Shown in pieces: positions 18,716 to 27,235 of a stretch of 64,000 nt of DNA; the stretch's first letter is position 1; each line of letters starts with the position of its first letter. Source of the stretch: Thioalkalivibrio paradoxus ARh 1 (GTDB lineage: Bacteria; Pseudomonadota; Gammaproteobacteria; Ectothiorhodospirales; Ectothiorhodospiraceae). The stretch is from positions 1,028,501-1,092,500 of the forward strand of contig NZ_CP007029.1 in NCBI RefSeq assembly GCF_000227685.2, in the 5' to 3' direction. The notes below the pieces were generated by a model that ran no database searches, was not told the origin of the DNA, and saw nothing but the letters and a program-made list of their open reading frames with translations. The position numbers were made by a program, and so were the translations under genes.

Positions 18716-18806
18716 GTCAGCGGCAGCCCCGCTGTCCCCCATTGTCGTTCTTGAATCCGGGGACCGGCGGCTTTGTGTCCCCGCCTTGCGACGGGTTTAC
18801 CTTTGT
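18716..18806 (-). promoter_or_regulatory. Cyclic-di-GMP-I (GEMM) riboswitch aptamer
   Basis: Minus strand, in the leader of the subtilisin gene. In order it shows GGTAAACCC, a GCAA tetraloop hairpin (CCGTC-GCAA-GGCGG), the near-invariant core GGGGACACAAAGCC, a second stem starting CGGTCCCC, and the 3' block GGACAGCGGGGCTGCCG. These match the spacing and core of known GEMM-I aptamers such as Vc2 (AAACC, GGACGCAAAGCC, GGTAGCGGGGTTACC). About 157 bases separate it from the start codon, including two strong hairpins (18642-18665 and GGGGCAT/ATGCCCC near 18700). Whether ligand turns expression on or off cannot be read directly. Confidence 0.88.
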
Positions 18807-18974
18807 CTCGACGAAAAGTGCTAGTCCTTAGCAACTAGAAGTATAGAACAAAAGGTGGGATTCTTGTTGGTAAAAATATAGGACTAAAGATATAAATTTA
18901 CATGATGCTCCGACGTGGTGTCCGCCGGAGAGCTGGAAATCGTGTCGGGTTCTAGCAGCCTGTCGGACAGGCTG

Positions 18975-21662
18975 CTAGAGCGGGCGGCTGACCTGCACGA
19001 CGCCCTCGTCGTCGCGATTGGGTCGGATCGAGAAGCCGAGGCGGCGCATCAGTCCCAGCATGGTGTTGTTGCCGGCGATCACTTCGCCTTCCATCAGGTC
19101 GATTCCGCGCGACTTTGCCGCCTGCATCAGCGACTGCATCAGGTGGGTGCCGATGCCGCGTCCCTGCCATTCGTCGGCGACCACGATTGCGAACTCGCAG
19201 CTGCGCTGGTCGGGGTTCGCGGTATAGCGTGCGACCGCGACCTGCTTTTCCTCGCCCGCTTCGCCCTCGACGACCGCGATCAGCCCCAGCTCGCGGTCGT
19301 AGTCGATCTGGGTGAAGCGCACCAGCATCTCCTGGGTGAGTTCGTGCACTGCCTGCATGAACCGGAAGTAGCGGGATTCGTCCGACAGCCCGCGCACGAA
19401 GGCCTGCTCGATCTGGGCATCTTCCGGGCGGATCGGACGGATGGTCAAGGTGATCCCGTCCGGCATCGGCCAGGTCTCGACCAGATGCCCGGGGTAGGGA
19501 TGGATCGCCATGTGCGCATAGCGGTCGGCGGAGCTTGGGCGGAAGTCGACGACGATCCGGGCGTCGACTGCGGCAAGCCCGTTTTCGTCGACGATCAGCG
19601 GGTTGATGTCGACCTCGTGGATCTCGGGCAGCTCGCAGGCCATCTCGGAAATGCGCAGCAGCACCTGTTCCAGCGCGAGCTTGTCCACCGGCGGCATGTG
19701 CCGGAAACGCTGCAGCAGCCGCGCGACGCGGGTGCGGCCGATCATCCCGCGGATGATTGTCTCGTTCAGCGGCGGCAGCGCGACCGCCCGGTCATGCAGC
19801 ACCTCGACCGAGGTGCCGCCAGACCCGAAGCTGATCACCGGTCCGAACACCGGGTCGCGCAGCACGCCGACCATCAGTTCGCGCCCGTAATGGCTGCGGT
19901 ACATGCGCTCCAGCGTCACGCCCTCGAGACGCGCGTCGGGTCGCGCCTCGCGTGCTTCCTGCATGGTGTTCAGAAACCCCTTGCGTACCGCCTCGGCAGT
20001 GGTGATGTTCAGGCGCACGCCGCCGACATCGGACTTGTGCGTGATGTCGGGGGAGGCGATCTTCATCGCCAGCGGGTAGCCCAAGGTGCTGGCGGCGACC
20101 AGCGCTTCGCTGGCGGTGTGCGCCTGCACGGTCTGCGTGACCGGAATCCGGAACGCGGCCAGCACGGCCTTGGATTCCATCGTGCCGAGCACCTTGCGGC
20201 CCTCGTCGAGCGCCCCTTCGATGATCATGCGCGCGCCTTCCACGTCGGCGGGGCTGCGGTCGCTGAGCGGTCCGGGCACCTGCAGCAGCAGTCGCTGGTT
20301 GCGCTGGTGTGTGGTCAGGTAGGCGAACGCCTCCACCGAGGCCTCGGGGGTGATGAAATGAGGCAGGCCTTCGGTGCAGAAGCGATCGCGCGCCTTTTCC
20401 ACCTGCTTGCCGCCCATCCAGCAGGTGAGCACCGGCTTGCCCTGCGCGACGCGCTGTGCCGCGCGAATCACGGTTTCCGCGGACTCGTCGGAGTCGGTCA
20501 TCGCCTGGGGGGTCAGCATCGCCAGCAGGCCATCGACGCCGGGGTCTTCCAGGCAGGCGGCCAGGGCCGCGTCGTAGCGGGCAGGGTCGGCGTCGCCGAG
20601 CAGATCCACCGGGTTCGAATGCGACCAGTGCGGCGGCAGCGCGGCATCGAGTCGCTTCATGGTGGTGGCGCCGAACTCGGCCATGGCCACGTCCAGCTCC
20701 ACCGCGCGGTCGGTGGCCATCACGCCGGGGCCGCCGGCGTTGGTCACGATGGCCAGGCGGTTGCCGCGGACCCGCGCGCCGCTGGACAGGATGCTCGCGG
20801 CCGAGAACATCTGCTGCACGGTCTGGGCGCGTACCGCGCCCGCACGTTCCAACGCGGCATCGAATACGTCGTCGGCGCCGACCAGCGCCCCGGTGTGGGA
20901 CATCGCGGCGCGCGAGCCTTCCGCGTACCGGCCCGACTTGATCACGATCACCGGCTTCATCCGCGCCGCGGCGCGCAGGCCGCTGATGAACCGCCGCGAA
21001 TGGCGGATTCCTTCGACGTACAGCAGGATGCTGCGGGTTTCGGGATCGAGTGCCAGGAAGTCGAGCAGGTCGCCGAAGTCGATGTCCGCCGCGTCGCCGA
21101 GCGAAGCCACCAGCGAAAACCCGATGTGCTGATCCTCGGCCCAATCCAGGATCGCGGTGCAGATCGCACCCGATTGCGAGACCAGCGCCAGGTGTCCGGG
21201 CAGCGCATGGTTGCGACTGAAGGTCGCGTTGATCCGGTGACGCGGTCGCATGATTCCCAGGCAGTTCGGGCCAATCACGCGCAGGCCGGTCTGGCGCGCG
21301 GCTTCGAGCATCGCCTCCTGCAGGCGGATCCCCTTCGGTCCTTCCTCGACGAACCCGGCCGAGATCACGATCGCACCCTGCACGTCGGCCTCGCCACACT
21401 CGCGGATGATGGTGGGAACCGCAGAGGCCGGTGTTGCGATCACGGCCAGATCCAGGTTGCGGCCGATCGCGCCGACGTTCGGATAGCTCTTGCGGCCGTG
21501 CACCTTCCGGTATTTCGGGTTGACCGCGTAGAGATCGCCCTGGTAGCCCATCGACAGCATGTTGCGGAAGATCAGCGAGCCCACCGAGTCGGGGCGGTTG
21601 CTCGCGCCGATCACAGCGATGGCGCGCGCCGAGAGGATGCGGTGGAGATAATGGGGACCCAT
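18975..21662 (-). CDS. pat: Pat-type protein lysine acetyltransferase (ADP-forming acyl-CoA synthetase-like plus GNAT)
   Basis: 895 residues. The first ~700 form the NDP-forming acyl-CoA synthetase architecture: CoA-binding fold (AIAVIGASNRPDSVGSLIF), succinyl-CoA-ligase-like domain (GPNCLGIM, SQSGAICTAILDW), a SHTGAL motif around residue 255, and an ATP-grasp domain (GYPLAMKIASPDITHKSDVGGV). The last ~170 residues are a GNAT acetyltransferase (RPIRPEDA, then ADEWQGRGIGTHLM binding acetyl-CoA). This is the YfiQ/Pat layout that acetylates acetyl-CoA synthetase and other proteins. The histidine of the SHTG motif is retained; I recall it being replaced in Salmonella Pat, so residual synthetase chemistry is conceivable. 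Divergent from the deacetylase-family gene. Confidence 0.92.
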   Translation of the reverse strand: MGPHYLHRILSARAIAVIGASNRPDSVGSLIFRNMLSMGYQGDLYAVNPKYRKVHGRKSYPNVGAIGRNLDLAVIATPASAVPTIIRECGEADVQGAIVISAGFVEEGPKGIRLQEAMLEAARQTGLRVIGPNCLGIMRPRHRINATFSRNHALPGHLALVSQSGAICTAILDWAEDQHIGFSLVASLGDAADIDFGDLLDFLALDPETRSILLYVEGIRHSRRFISGLRAAARMKPVIVIKSGRYAEGSRAAMSHTGALVGADDVFDAALERAGAVRAQTVQQMFSAASILSSGARVRGNRLAIVTNAGGPGVMATDRAVELDVAMAEFGATTMKRLDAALPPHWSHSNPVDLLGDADPARYDAALAACLEDPGVDGLLAMLTPQAMTDSDESAETVIRAAQRVAQGKPVLTCWMGGKQVEKARDRFCTEGLPHFITPEASVEAFAYLTTHQRNQRLLLQVPGPLSDRSPADVEGARMIIEGALDEGRKVLGTMESKAVLAAFRIPVTQTVQAHTASEALVAASTLGYPLAMKIASPDITHKSDVGGVRLNITTAEAVRKGFLNTMQEAREARPDARLEGVTLERMYRSHYGRELMVGVLRDPVFGPVISFGSGGTSVEVLHDRAVALPPLNETIIRGMIGRTRVARLLQRFRHMPPVDKLALEQVLLRISEMACELPEIHEVDINPLIVDENGLAAVDARIVVDFRPSSADRYAHMAIHPYPGHLVETWPMPDGITLTIRPIRPEDAQIEQAFVRGLSDESRYFRFMQAVHELTQEMLVRFTQIDYDRELGLIAVVEGEAGEEKQVAVARYTANPDQRSCEFAIVVADEWQGRGIGTHLMQSLMQAAKSRGIDLMEGEVIAGNNTMLGLMRRLGFSIRPNRDDEGVVQVSRPL

Positions 21663-21807
21663 GGTCTGTCCTGCGCGGGGGAGTGGGTTTGTTGCACTGC
21701 AATAAGACTTGTGTATCGGCTCCTGCTCTAATAGTCAACACAGCGGCCCGTCTCCAGTCGTGTGCCGCGCCTGGGGGCCAGTGTCCGCGCTTGATGGGGC
21801 ACGTGCA

Positions 21808-22737
21808 ATGAAACTCTTTTTCATTTCCCACCCGGATTGTCCCCGGCACCGGGGACCCGGCTACCACCCCGAAAGCCCCGAACGGCTGGCTGCGATCGAC
21901 GACCAGCTGATCGCGTCCGGCATCGAGCCCTGGCTGCGTCACCGCGAGGCGCCGTATGCCACCCGCGAGCAGCTATTGCGAGTGCATTCGGCCGAATACC
22001 TCGATGCGCTGGCCGGCGCGGTGCCGGGACCGGGCGAGTGGACGACACTGGACGGCGGGGATACCTACTTCGGCGAGCACAGCCTCGATGCGGCGCATCG
22101 TGCCGCCGGAGCGGTCGTGCTCGCGGTGGACCTGGTGCTGGCCAACTCGACGCACACCGCGTTCTGCAGCGTGCGCCCGCCGGGGCATCATGCCGGTGCC
22201 GACTACGGTATGGGATTCTGCGTGTTCAACAACGTGGCGGTCGGTGCGGCCCATGCCATGGAAGGTCACGGCCTGTCGCGGGTCGCAATCGTGGACTTCG
22301 ACGTGCATCACGGCAACGGCACCGAGGACATCTTCCGGGACGAGCCGCGCGTGCTCTTCTGTTCCAGTTTCCAGCATCCGTTCTATCCGCATCGCGGGGC
22401 CGACACGGTCAGCGACCATATCCTGAATCTGCCGCTGCCTGCCGGCACCGATGGCGCGGCGCTGCGGGCGGCGGTGGAACAGCACTGGCTGCCGGCACTG
22501 GACGCGTTCCGGCCGGAGCTGATCCTGGTGTCGGCCGGTTTCGACGGCCACCTCGAAGACGACATGGCCAGTTTCCGGCTGGTCGAGTCGGATTACGCGT
22601 GGCTCACCGGGGCGCTGTACGACCTTGCGAAACGGCACTGCGACGGGCGCCTGGTCTCGGTGCTCGAGGGTGGCTACAACCTCTCGGCGCTGAGCCGCAG
22701 CGTCGCGGCCCACCTCAAGGTGTTGTCGGAAGCCTGA
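21808..22737 (+). CDS. Histone deacetylase family (class II-like) amidohydrolase
   Basis: 309-residue zinc hydrolase of the arginase/deacetylase superfamily. Start ATG at 21808 begins MKLFFISHPDCPRHRGPGYH, the usual N-terminus; frame is open upstream. Active-site marks: SVRPPGHHAG (paired His), IVDFDVHHGNGTEDIF (zinc Asp and His), and VSAGFDGHLED (second zinc Asp). Likely substrates are acetyl-lysine or acetylpolyamines. Its start lies 145 bases from the divergent pat start, so the two may share control and oppose each other. Confidence 0.93.
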   Translation: MKLFFISHPDCPRHRGPGYHPESPERLAAIDDQLIASGIEPWLRHREAPYATREQLLRVHSAEYLDALAGAVPGPGEWTTLDGGDTYFGEHSLDAAHRAAGAVVLAVDLVLANSTHTAFCSVRPPGHHAGADYGMGFCVFNNVAVGAAHAMEGHGLSRVAIVDFDVHHGNGTEDIFRDEPRVLFCSSFQHPFYPHRGADTVSDHILNLPLPAGTDGAALRAAVEQHWLPALDAFRPELILVSAGFDGHLEDDMASFRLVESDYAWLTGALYDLAKRHCDGRLVSVLEGGYNLSALSRSVAAHLKVLSEA

Positions 22738-22839
22738 CCGCGGGCGACGCGCGTCCCGCCGGGACGCCGCGAACGCCTCGCGCTGGGTGACGCTGCGTCC
22801 TTTCGGCCCGCCTGCCTGCCAGCCGGTCCGGCGTCGGCG

Positions 22840-23688
22840 TCAGGGGCCCTGCCGTTTTTCCAGCAGCGCCTGCATGCGTACCAGGCGTTCCTGCAACGCC
22901 TCGGTCTGTTCGCGCAGCACTGCCAGCTCGGCATGCAGGCTGGCGTTTTCCTCGTGCACCACGGTCGTGATGGTCTGCTCTTCCACCGCCACCTGGTGTT
23001 CGTGCATCCGCTGCATCGCGTCGACGATGATCGCGATGAACAGGTTCAGCACGGTGAAGGTCGCGACCAGAATGAACGGAACGAAGAAGGCCCAGGCCCA
23101 GGGGTGTTCCTCCATCACCGGGCGCGAGATGCCCATCGACCAGCTCTCCAGCGTCATCACCTGGAACAGCGTGTACATCGACGCACCGAGGGTTCCGAAC
23201 CATTCGGGGTGGCTTTCCCGGAACAGGCCGGTCGCGATGATCGCGAACACGTAGAACACCAGCACCAGCAGGCCCAGGATCGACGCGATTCCGGGGATCG
23301 CGCGCAACAGCGCCTCGACGATGAAGCGCAGCTTCGGCACCATCGAGACCAGGCGCAGCAGACGCAGCACACGCAGCACCGAGAACGGCCCAGTGCCCGG
23401 AATCAGCGCGATTCCGACCACGAAGAAGTCGAACACGTGCCAGGGGTTGCGCCAGAAACGCAGTCCGTACGCGACCATCTTGGCCAGCACCTCGATGGTG
23501 AAGATCGTCAGGATCAGCTTGTCTGCGACGTTGATCACCGGGCCGATCACCGCCATCACGGTGCTCGAGGTTTCGAGCCCGAGCGTGACCGCGTTGAGCA
23601 GGATCAGCGCGATGATCAGCCGCTGGGTCAGGTGTGCCTCGACCACGCGGGTGAGGCGCGCGCGCACGAGAGTCGTGATTTCATTCAT
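22840..23688 (-). CDS. Bacterial voltage-gated sodium channel (NaVAe1/NaChBac type)
   Basis: 282 residues, single 6-TM repeat. S4 carries regularly spaced Arg (VLRVLRLLRL, residues 104-113), the pore helix and filter read VMTLESWSMG (filter TLESWS at 179-184), and S6 ends in a cytoplasmic neck with a C-terminal coiled coil (about residues 245-280, heptads of Leu with Glu/Arg). The filter matches the channels I know from Alkalilimnicola and Silicibacter, which are sodium-selective. Start: ATG at 23688; a TTG at 23727 is the alternative. It may serve sodium-dependent pH or motility control, as in alkaliphilic Bacillus. Confidence 0.93.
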   Translation of the reverse strand: MNEITTLVRARLTRVVEAHLTQRLIIALILLNAVTLGLETSSTVMAVIGPVINVADKLILTIFTIEVLAKMVAYGLRFWRNPWHVFDFFVVGIALIPGTGPFSVLRVLRLLRLVSMVPKLRFIVEALLRAIPGIASILGLLVLVFYVFAIIATGLFRESHPEWFGTLGASMYTLFQVMTLESWSMGISRPVMEEHPWAWAFFVPFILVATFTVLNLFIAIIVDAMQRMHEHQVAVEEQTITTVVHEENASLHAELAVLREQTEALQERLVRMQALLEKRQGP

Positions 23689-24023
23689 TTCGATTGGGAA
23701 TATCAGAAGATGCTGGAGCGCGCGCAAATGTAGGGCAAAGCGGGCGCAGGGGCAATGGAACCCCTCCGCCTCGTGGCTCTCGTGACCACTGGAGGGCTTG
23801 CGCCCGTCACGGCGAGCCCCTTGGAGGCCCGGCCGTCCAGGCGCCGGGTGGACGGCCGCGGGCTGTGGACTCGCGATGAAGGTGGAGCGGCGCGCGGCGT
23901 GTGGCGGGCCGAGCGGTCCCGGCCAGCCGCGACACGGTGGCTGCGGGGGGTGCCTGCAACCGGTACCCTACTGGCCCCCGACGGTGGTCGGGTCGCAGCG
24001 GGATTCATGACCGGAGGTGAAGG
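23689..24023. other. Non-coding interval
   Basis: 335 bases between the divergent sodium-channel and methyltransferase genes. Very GC-rich; frames are open but have no ribosome site or protein-like pattern. It must hold promoters for both genes; I see no clear -35/-10 pair. Confidence 0.5.
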
Positions 24024-24629
24024 GTGATCTGGGACCAGCGGTACGGGACGGACGAGTATGTCTACGGCACCGAGCCAAACGAATTCCTGCGCGAGGTTAT
24101 CGCTGAGGTGATTGCTGACCTGCCCCGCCAGGGCCGGGCGCTATGCCTGGCCGAAGGGGAAGGGCGCAACGCGGTGTACCTCGCAGAACAGGGATTCGAA
24201 GTGCATGCGGTGGATGCCTCGCCTGTCGGCCTCGCGAAGGCCGTGCGGCTTGCGGCGCAGCGCGGCGTGCATATCGAAACCGAGGTCGCCGACCTCGACG
24301 GCTACCGGATCGAGCCAAGTGCCTGGGATGTGATCGTCTCCGTCTTCTGCCACCTGCCTGCGAAGGTTCGCCAGGACCTTCACCGGCAGGTGGTTCAAGG
24401 CCTGCGCCCGGGCGGGCGCCTGATTCTCGAGGCCTATACCCCGGCGCAGCTTGCGCTGGGAACCGGAGGTCCGCCCGACATCAGCCTGATGATGACCCTG
24501 GACGAACTGCGCAGCGAGTTGGCCGGGCTGGAATTCGAGCACGCGCGCGAATGCGAGCGCGAGGTCCATGAAGGCCGCCTGCACACTGGGCGCGGGGCGG
24601 TCGTGCAGCTGGTCGCCATTCGGCGCTGA
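24024..24629 (+). CDS. Class I SAM-dependent methyltransferase (TehB-like)
   Basis: 201 residues. GTG start at 24024 preceded by GGAGG with ideal spacing. Begins MIWDQRYGTDEYVYGTEPNEFL, followed by the SAM-binding loop ALCLAEGEGRNAVYLAEQG and the acidic residue VHAVDASPVGLAKA. This group (tellurite/thiopurine-like methyltransferases) acts on small molecules; the target is not predictable. The convergent gene at 24646 is a different methyltransferase, only 16 bases away end to end. Confidence 0.85.
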   Translation: MIWDQRYGTDEYVYGTEPNEFLREVIAEVIADLPRQGRALCLAEGEGRNAVYLAEQGFEVHAVDASPVGLAKAVRLAAQRGVHIETEVADLDGYRIEPSAWDVIVSVFCHLPAKVRQDLHRQVVQGLRPGGRLILEAYTPAQLALGTGGPPDISLMMTLDELRSELAGLEFEHARECEREVHEGRLHTGRGAVVQLVAIRR

Positions 24630-24645
24630 ACCCCGGGGAATCCGA

Positions 24646-25257
24646 TCAGCCGCGCGGACCGAGCTTCGAGCTGGCTCGTGCGGAGAAGCGCCGCATCACG
24701 CCCCGCGCCACGCGGTCGACGGGATCGATCGCGAATCCCGCACGCGCGACGGTCGCCTCGGTATCGCGGTTCGGGTGGCAGCCGCCGGTGACCCAGGTCC
24801 AGGCCGGCTGGATGCCGTCCTGCAGCCGGGCAAGGGATGGACGGTGATGGCGTACGTGCTCGAGCATGCGCAGTTCCCCGTCCGGAGCCAGCACCCGCCG
24901 GATCTCGGCCAGTCCCCGGTCCGGGTGTTGCACGCTGCAGAAAACGAGGCCGCTGACCACGGTTTCGAAGCGGTCGCTCCGGAACGGCAGCGCTTCGGCG
25001 CGCGCCGCCACCAGGAGCGTGCCGGGTGCGCGCCGGCGCGCGCGGCGCAGTGCCGCGAGGTCCGGGTCCAGAGCCACCAGGTCCGTGTTCTCCGGGTAGT
25101 GGGGCAGGTTGCGGCCGGTGCCGCAGCCCAGCTCCAGTGTCGCACCGCGCGCCTCGGCGACCAGTTTGCGCCGCCAGCGCGACAAGCCGGTGGCATCCAT
25201 CACGCTCATCAACGCATCGTACAGCCAGGGTATGTGTTCGATCCCGCGCACCACCAT
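24646..25257 (-). CDS. Class I SAM-dependent methyltransferase (UbiE/Methyltransf_11 type)
   Basis: 203 residues from the ATG at 25257 (GGGAACG just upstream); the longer open frame is arginine/serine-rich and not protein-like. SAM motif I is TLELGCGTGRNLPHYP, motif II VALDPDLAAL, motif IV VVSGLVFCSVQHPDRGLAEI, then VLAPDGELRMLEHVRHH. It resembles phospholipid or small-molecule methyltransferases; specificity unknown. Confidence 0.85.
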   Translation of the reverse strand: MVVRGIEHIPWLYDALMSVMDATGLSRWRRKLVAEARGATLELGCGTGRNLPHYPENTDLVALDPDLAALRRARRRAPGTLLVAARAEALPFRSDRFETVVSGLVFCSVQHPDRGLAEIRRVLAPDGELRMLEHVRHHRPSLARLQDGIQPAWTWVTGGCHPNRDTEATVARAGFAIDPVDRVARGVMRRFSARASSKLGPRG

Positions 25258-25420
25258 CGTTCCCGTGCTCGCCTGAATGGACGGTAGACCGCGTTCGCGC
25301 CGCGAGGTTGCCGAGGCGGGAGCGACCGCATTCCGGCCGCAGCCTAGCGACAGTCGGTTGACGGGTCTGGCCGGGCGCCCCGATGATGCGTACTGGGCAG
25401 GGCACTGGCCGGGGGCATCG

Positions 25421-26026
25421 ATGCGCCGCTTCGTTCTGGATACCAGCGTTTTCACCAATCCCCACGTGTTCGGGCAGTTCGGCGAGGATCCAGGGGATGG
25501 TTTGCGCACCTTCCTGCGCGTCGCCCGGCGCTGCCCGGCCGAGTTCTACATGCCGCTGTCGGTGTACGACGAGTTCCGGACGATGCGCGATCTGGCCGAA
25601 CTGGCACCCGACTTCGAGACGGTGGTCTGGGTGCGCTCGCCTCGGCGCTTCACGCTGACGATCCCCAGCGACATCCTCTACGAGTTCATCGACGAAGTCC
25701 GCACCCGCATCGATCGCGGGCTGCGGATCGCCGAGGAACATACCAAGCGTGCCGGTGCGGCCGCGGACATGCCGCCGGAGCTCATCACCCAGTTGCGTGA
25801 GCGCTACCGCGAGGCGATGCGCAAGGGTCTGGTCGATTCCCGGGAAGACGTGGACGCGGTGCTGCTGGCGCTGGAGCTGGATGCGGAACTGGCCAGCGCG
25901 GACCAGGGCATGCGCAAACTCGGCAACCGCATGGGTATCAAGCTGGTCACCGCCGACTACCTGCGCCGGGTGATGGAGAACCTAGCGGAATCTCAGGGCG
26001 GAGGGGTTCCCAAGACGTCCGGCTGA
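25421..26026 (+). CDS. RNA ligase partner protein (PIN-domain, MJ_0950 type)
   Basis: 201 residues. Starts MRRFVLDTSVFTNPHVFGQFG with the PIN acidic residue in LDTS; other acidic clusters are SVYDEFRTM, DSREDVDAVLLALELDAELASAD (PIN core) and GIKLVTADYLRR. This matches the TIGR family called RNA ligase partner protein, which always travels with the Pab1020-type ligase. The ligase gene is the next gene, convergent, 20 bases away. The PIN fold implies nuclease activity, so the pair may cut and rejoin RNA (inference). Confidence 0.9.
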   Translation: MRRFVLDTSVFTNPHVFGQFGEDPGDGLRTFLRVARRCPAEFYMPLSVYDEFRTMRDLAELAPDFETVVWVRSPRRFTLTIPSDILYEFIDEVRTRIDRGLRIAEEHTKRAGAAADMPPELITQLRERYREAMRKGLVDSREDVDAVLLALELDAELASADQGMRKLGNRMGIKLVTADYLRRVMENLAESQGGGVPKTSG

Positions 26027-26045
26027 CCGGACCGTCCGGCGCCGG

Positions 26046-27143
26046 TCAGTCGTACTGCACGGCACCGGAAAGGGCGGTGGCCAGGGTGCCGGTCATCCGG
26101 TCGAACACGCGCTCGAACTCCAGGATCCAGTAGCCGTCCTGCTGCACCGGCATGCCCGGGGCCATTCGGACCCGATGCCCGCCGGTGGCCGCCATGTGGT
26201 CCATGAAGTGCAGCGCGTTGCGGCGTTCCCGAAACCGGCAGCGGTAGCGGTGATCGACCCGGCCGCGCGCCCGGCTGCGCTCCACGGCCCGGTCCAGCCC
26301 CGACAGGAACGCGTGGCCAAGGCTGCGCTCGAGTTCGCGATCGCCCTGCCGGCCGTGCTCGGTCACGAACACCGCGAGCCGCGTCAGCCGGTTGATGAAA
26401 TACTCGGGCGGCAGGTCGAGCAATTGCTCGCTGCAGACGCGGATGTCGGTCACGTTGGAGCATCCGGTCACATACTTTGCCCGCGTTCCGCCCGATTCAC
26501 CTTTCAGCACCAGCCCTTCCGCGCCTTCCGCGTCGAGTTGCAGGATCAGATCCCGCAGTCGGTCGACGTCCCGGGGTCCGAACCGGCCGAAGACGCGCGC
26601 CGGGGGCAGGCCATGGGATGCGATCAGCTGCATCTTGGCCTGCTGCCCGAGGAAACCGCCCCGGCCCTGGCGCATCAGGTCGAACACATACAGCGCGATG
26701 TCCTCGGTCACGAACGGGGGCGAGCCCTCGAGATACGGGTTTTCCGGCCCGGCGATCTCGGCGCACAGCACCAGATCGGGTTCGGCTTCGAACAATGCCG
26801 GGTCGATGAAGTCCGGCAGCCGGTCGGTGCTGAACGGGCAGACGAAACCGCCGCGGCTGAAGGCCAGCAGCAAATCTTCGTGGCGCAGGATCCGGACATT
26901 GAACCCGTCGATTTTCTCCTCGGCCCAGAACGGCCCGTCGAACTGCTCCCTTAGTCCGGCAGACAGCGAGTGCACCCGCCCGATCGACGGGTAGCCGGGG
27001 ATCACCACGCCGCCGGGCAACACCACGCTGCCCCGCGGATAGCCGGCAACCGTCTCGGTGAGCCGGGCGTACTCCAACTCTTCGAAACGTAGCCGCTCGG
27101 CTCGTCCCGCGTCGATCGCATCAGCTAGCGTCGCAGTGTCCAT
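26046..27143 (-). CDS. ATP-dependent RNA ligase, Pab1020/MthRnl (Rnl3) type
   Basis: 365 residues. Nucleotidyl-transfer motif I is EEKIDGFNVR (Lys77 would be adenylated). Further motifs: AFSRGGFVCPFSTDR, DLVLCAEIAGPENPY (motif III/IIIa), EGLVLKGESGGTRAKYVTG (motif IV/V with conserved Lys). A C-terminal helical dimerisation domain follows. The family was defined in archaea (Pyrococcus, Methanothermobacter) and is unusual in bacteria. ATG at 27143; longer frame to 27287 overlaps the divergent regulator's promoter and is less likely. Convergent with its PIN partner. Confidence 0.9.
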   Translation of the reverse strand: MDTATLADAIDAGRAERLRFEELEYARLTETVAGYPRGSVVLPGGVVIPGYPSIGRVHSLSAGLREQFDGPFWAEEKIDGFNVRILRHEDLLLAFSRGGFVCPFSTDRLPDFIDPALFEAEPDLVLCAEIAGPENPYLEGSPPFVTEDIALYVFDLMRQGRGGFLGQQAKMQLIASHGLPPARVFGRFGPRDVDRLRDLILQLDAEGAEGLVLKGESGGTRAKYVTGCSNVTDIRVCSEQLLDLPPEYFINRLTRLAVFVTEHGRQGDRELERSLGHAFLSGLDRAVERSRARGRVDHRYRCRFRERRNALHFMDHMAATGGHRVRMAPGMPVQQDGYWILEFERVFDRMTGTLATALSGAVQYD

Positions 27144-27203
27144 ACGCTCAGTGTAATGCGCGCGCGCTGCCGGTGGCAGGTTCGAGCCTGTTATGCTGCT
27201 TCT

Positions 27204-27235
27204 TGTCAGAATTGGCAGGTAGCCTGACATGACAG
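27204..27235. promoter_or_regulatory. TGNCAG-type operator candidate at the regulator start
   Basis: TGTCAG (27204), TGGCAG (27213) and CTGACA (27224) fall within 26 bases ending on the regulator's ATG; TGTCAG and CTGACA form an inverted repeat. The same hexamer (as CTGCCA/TGGCAG) is clustered downstream of the gene at 28685-28741, suggesting autoregulation. Confidence 0.5.

Noticed and set aside
18915-21731. 938-codon + strand open frame opposite pat
   Set aside because: Antisense shadow in a high-GC gene; the minus-strand frame has complete Pat domains, while this one is His/Arg/Gln-rich with no family features.
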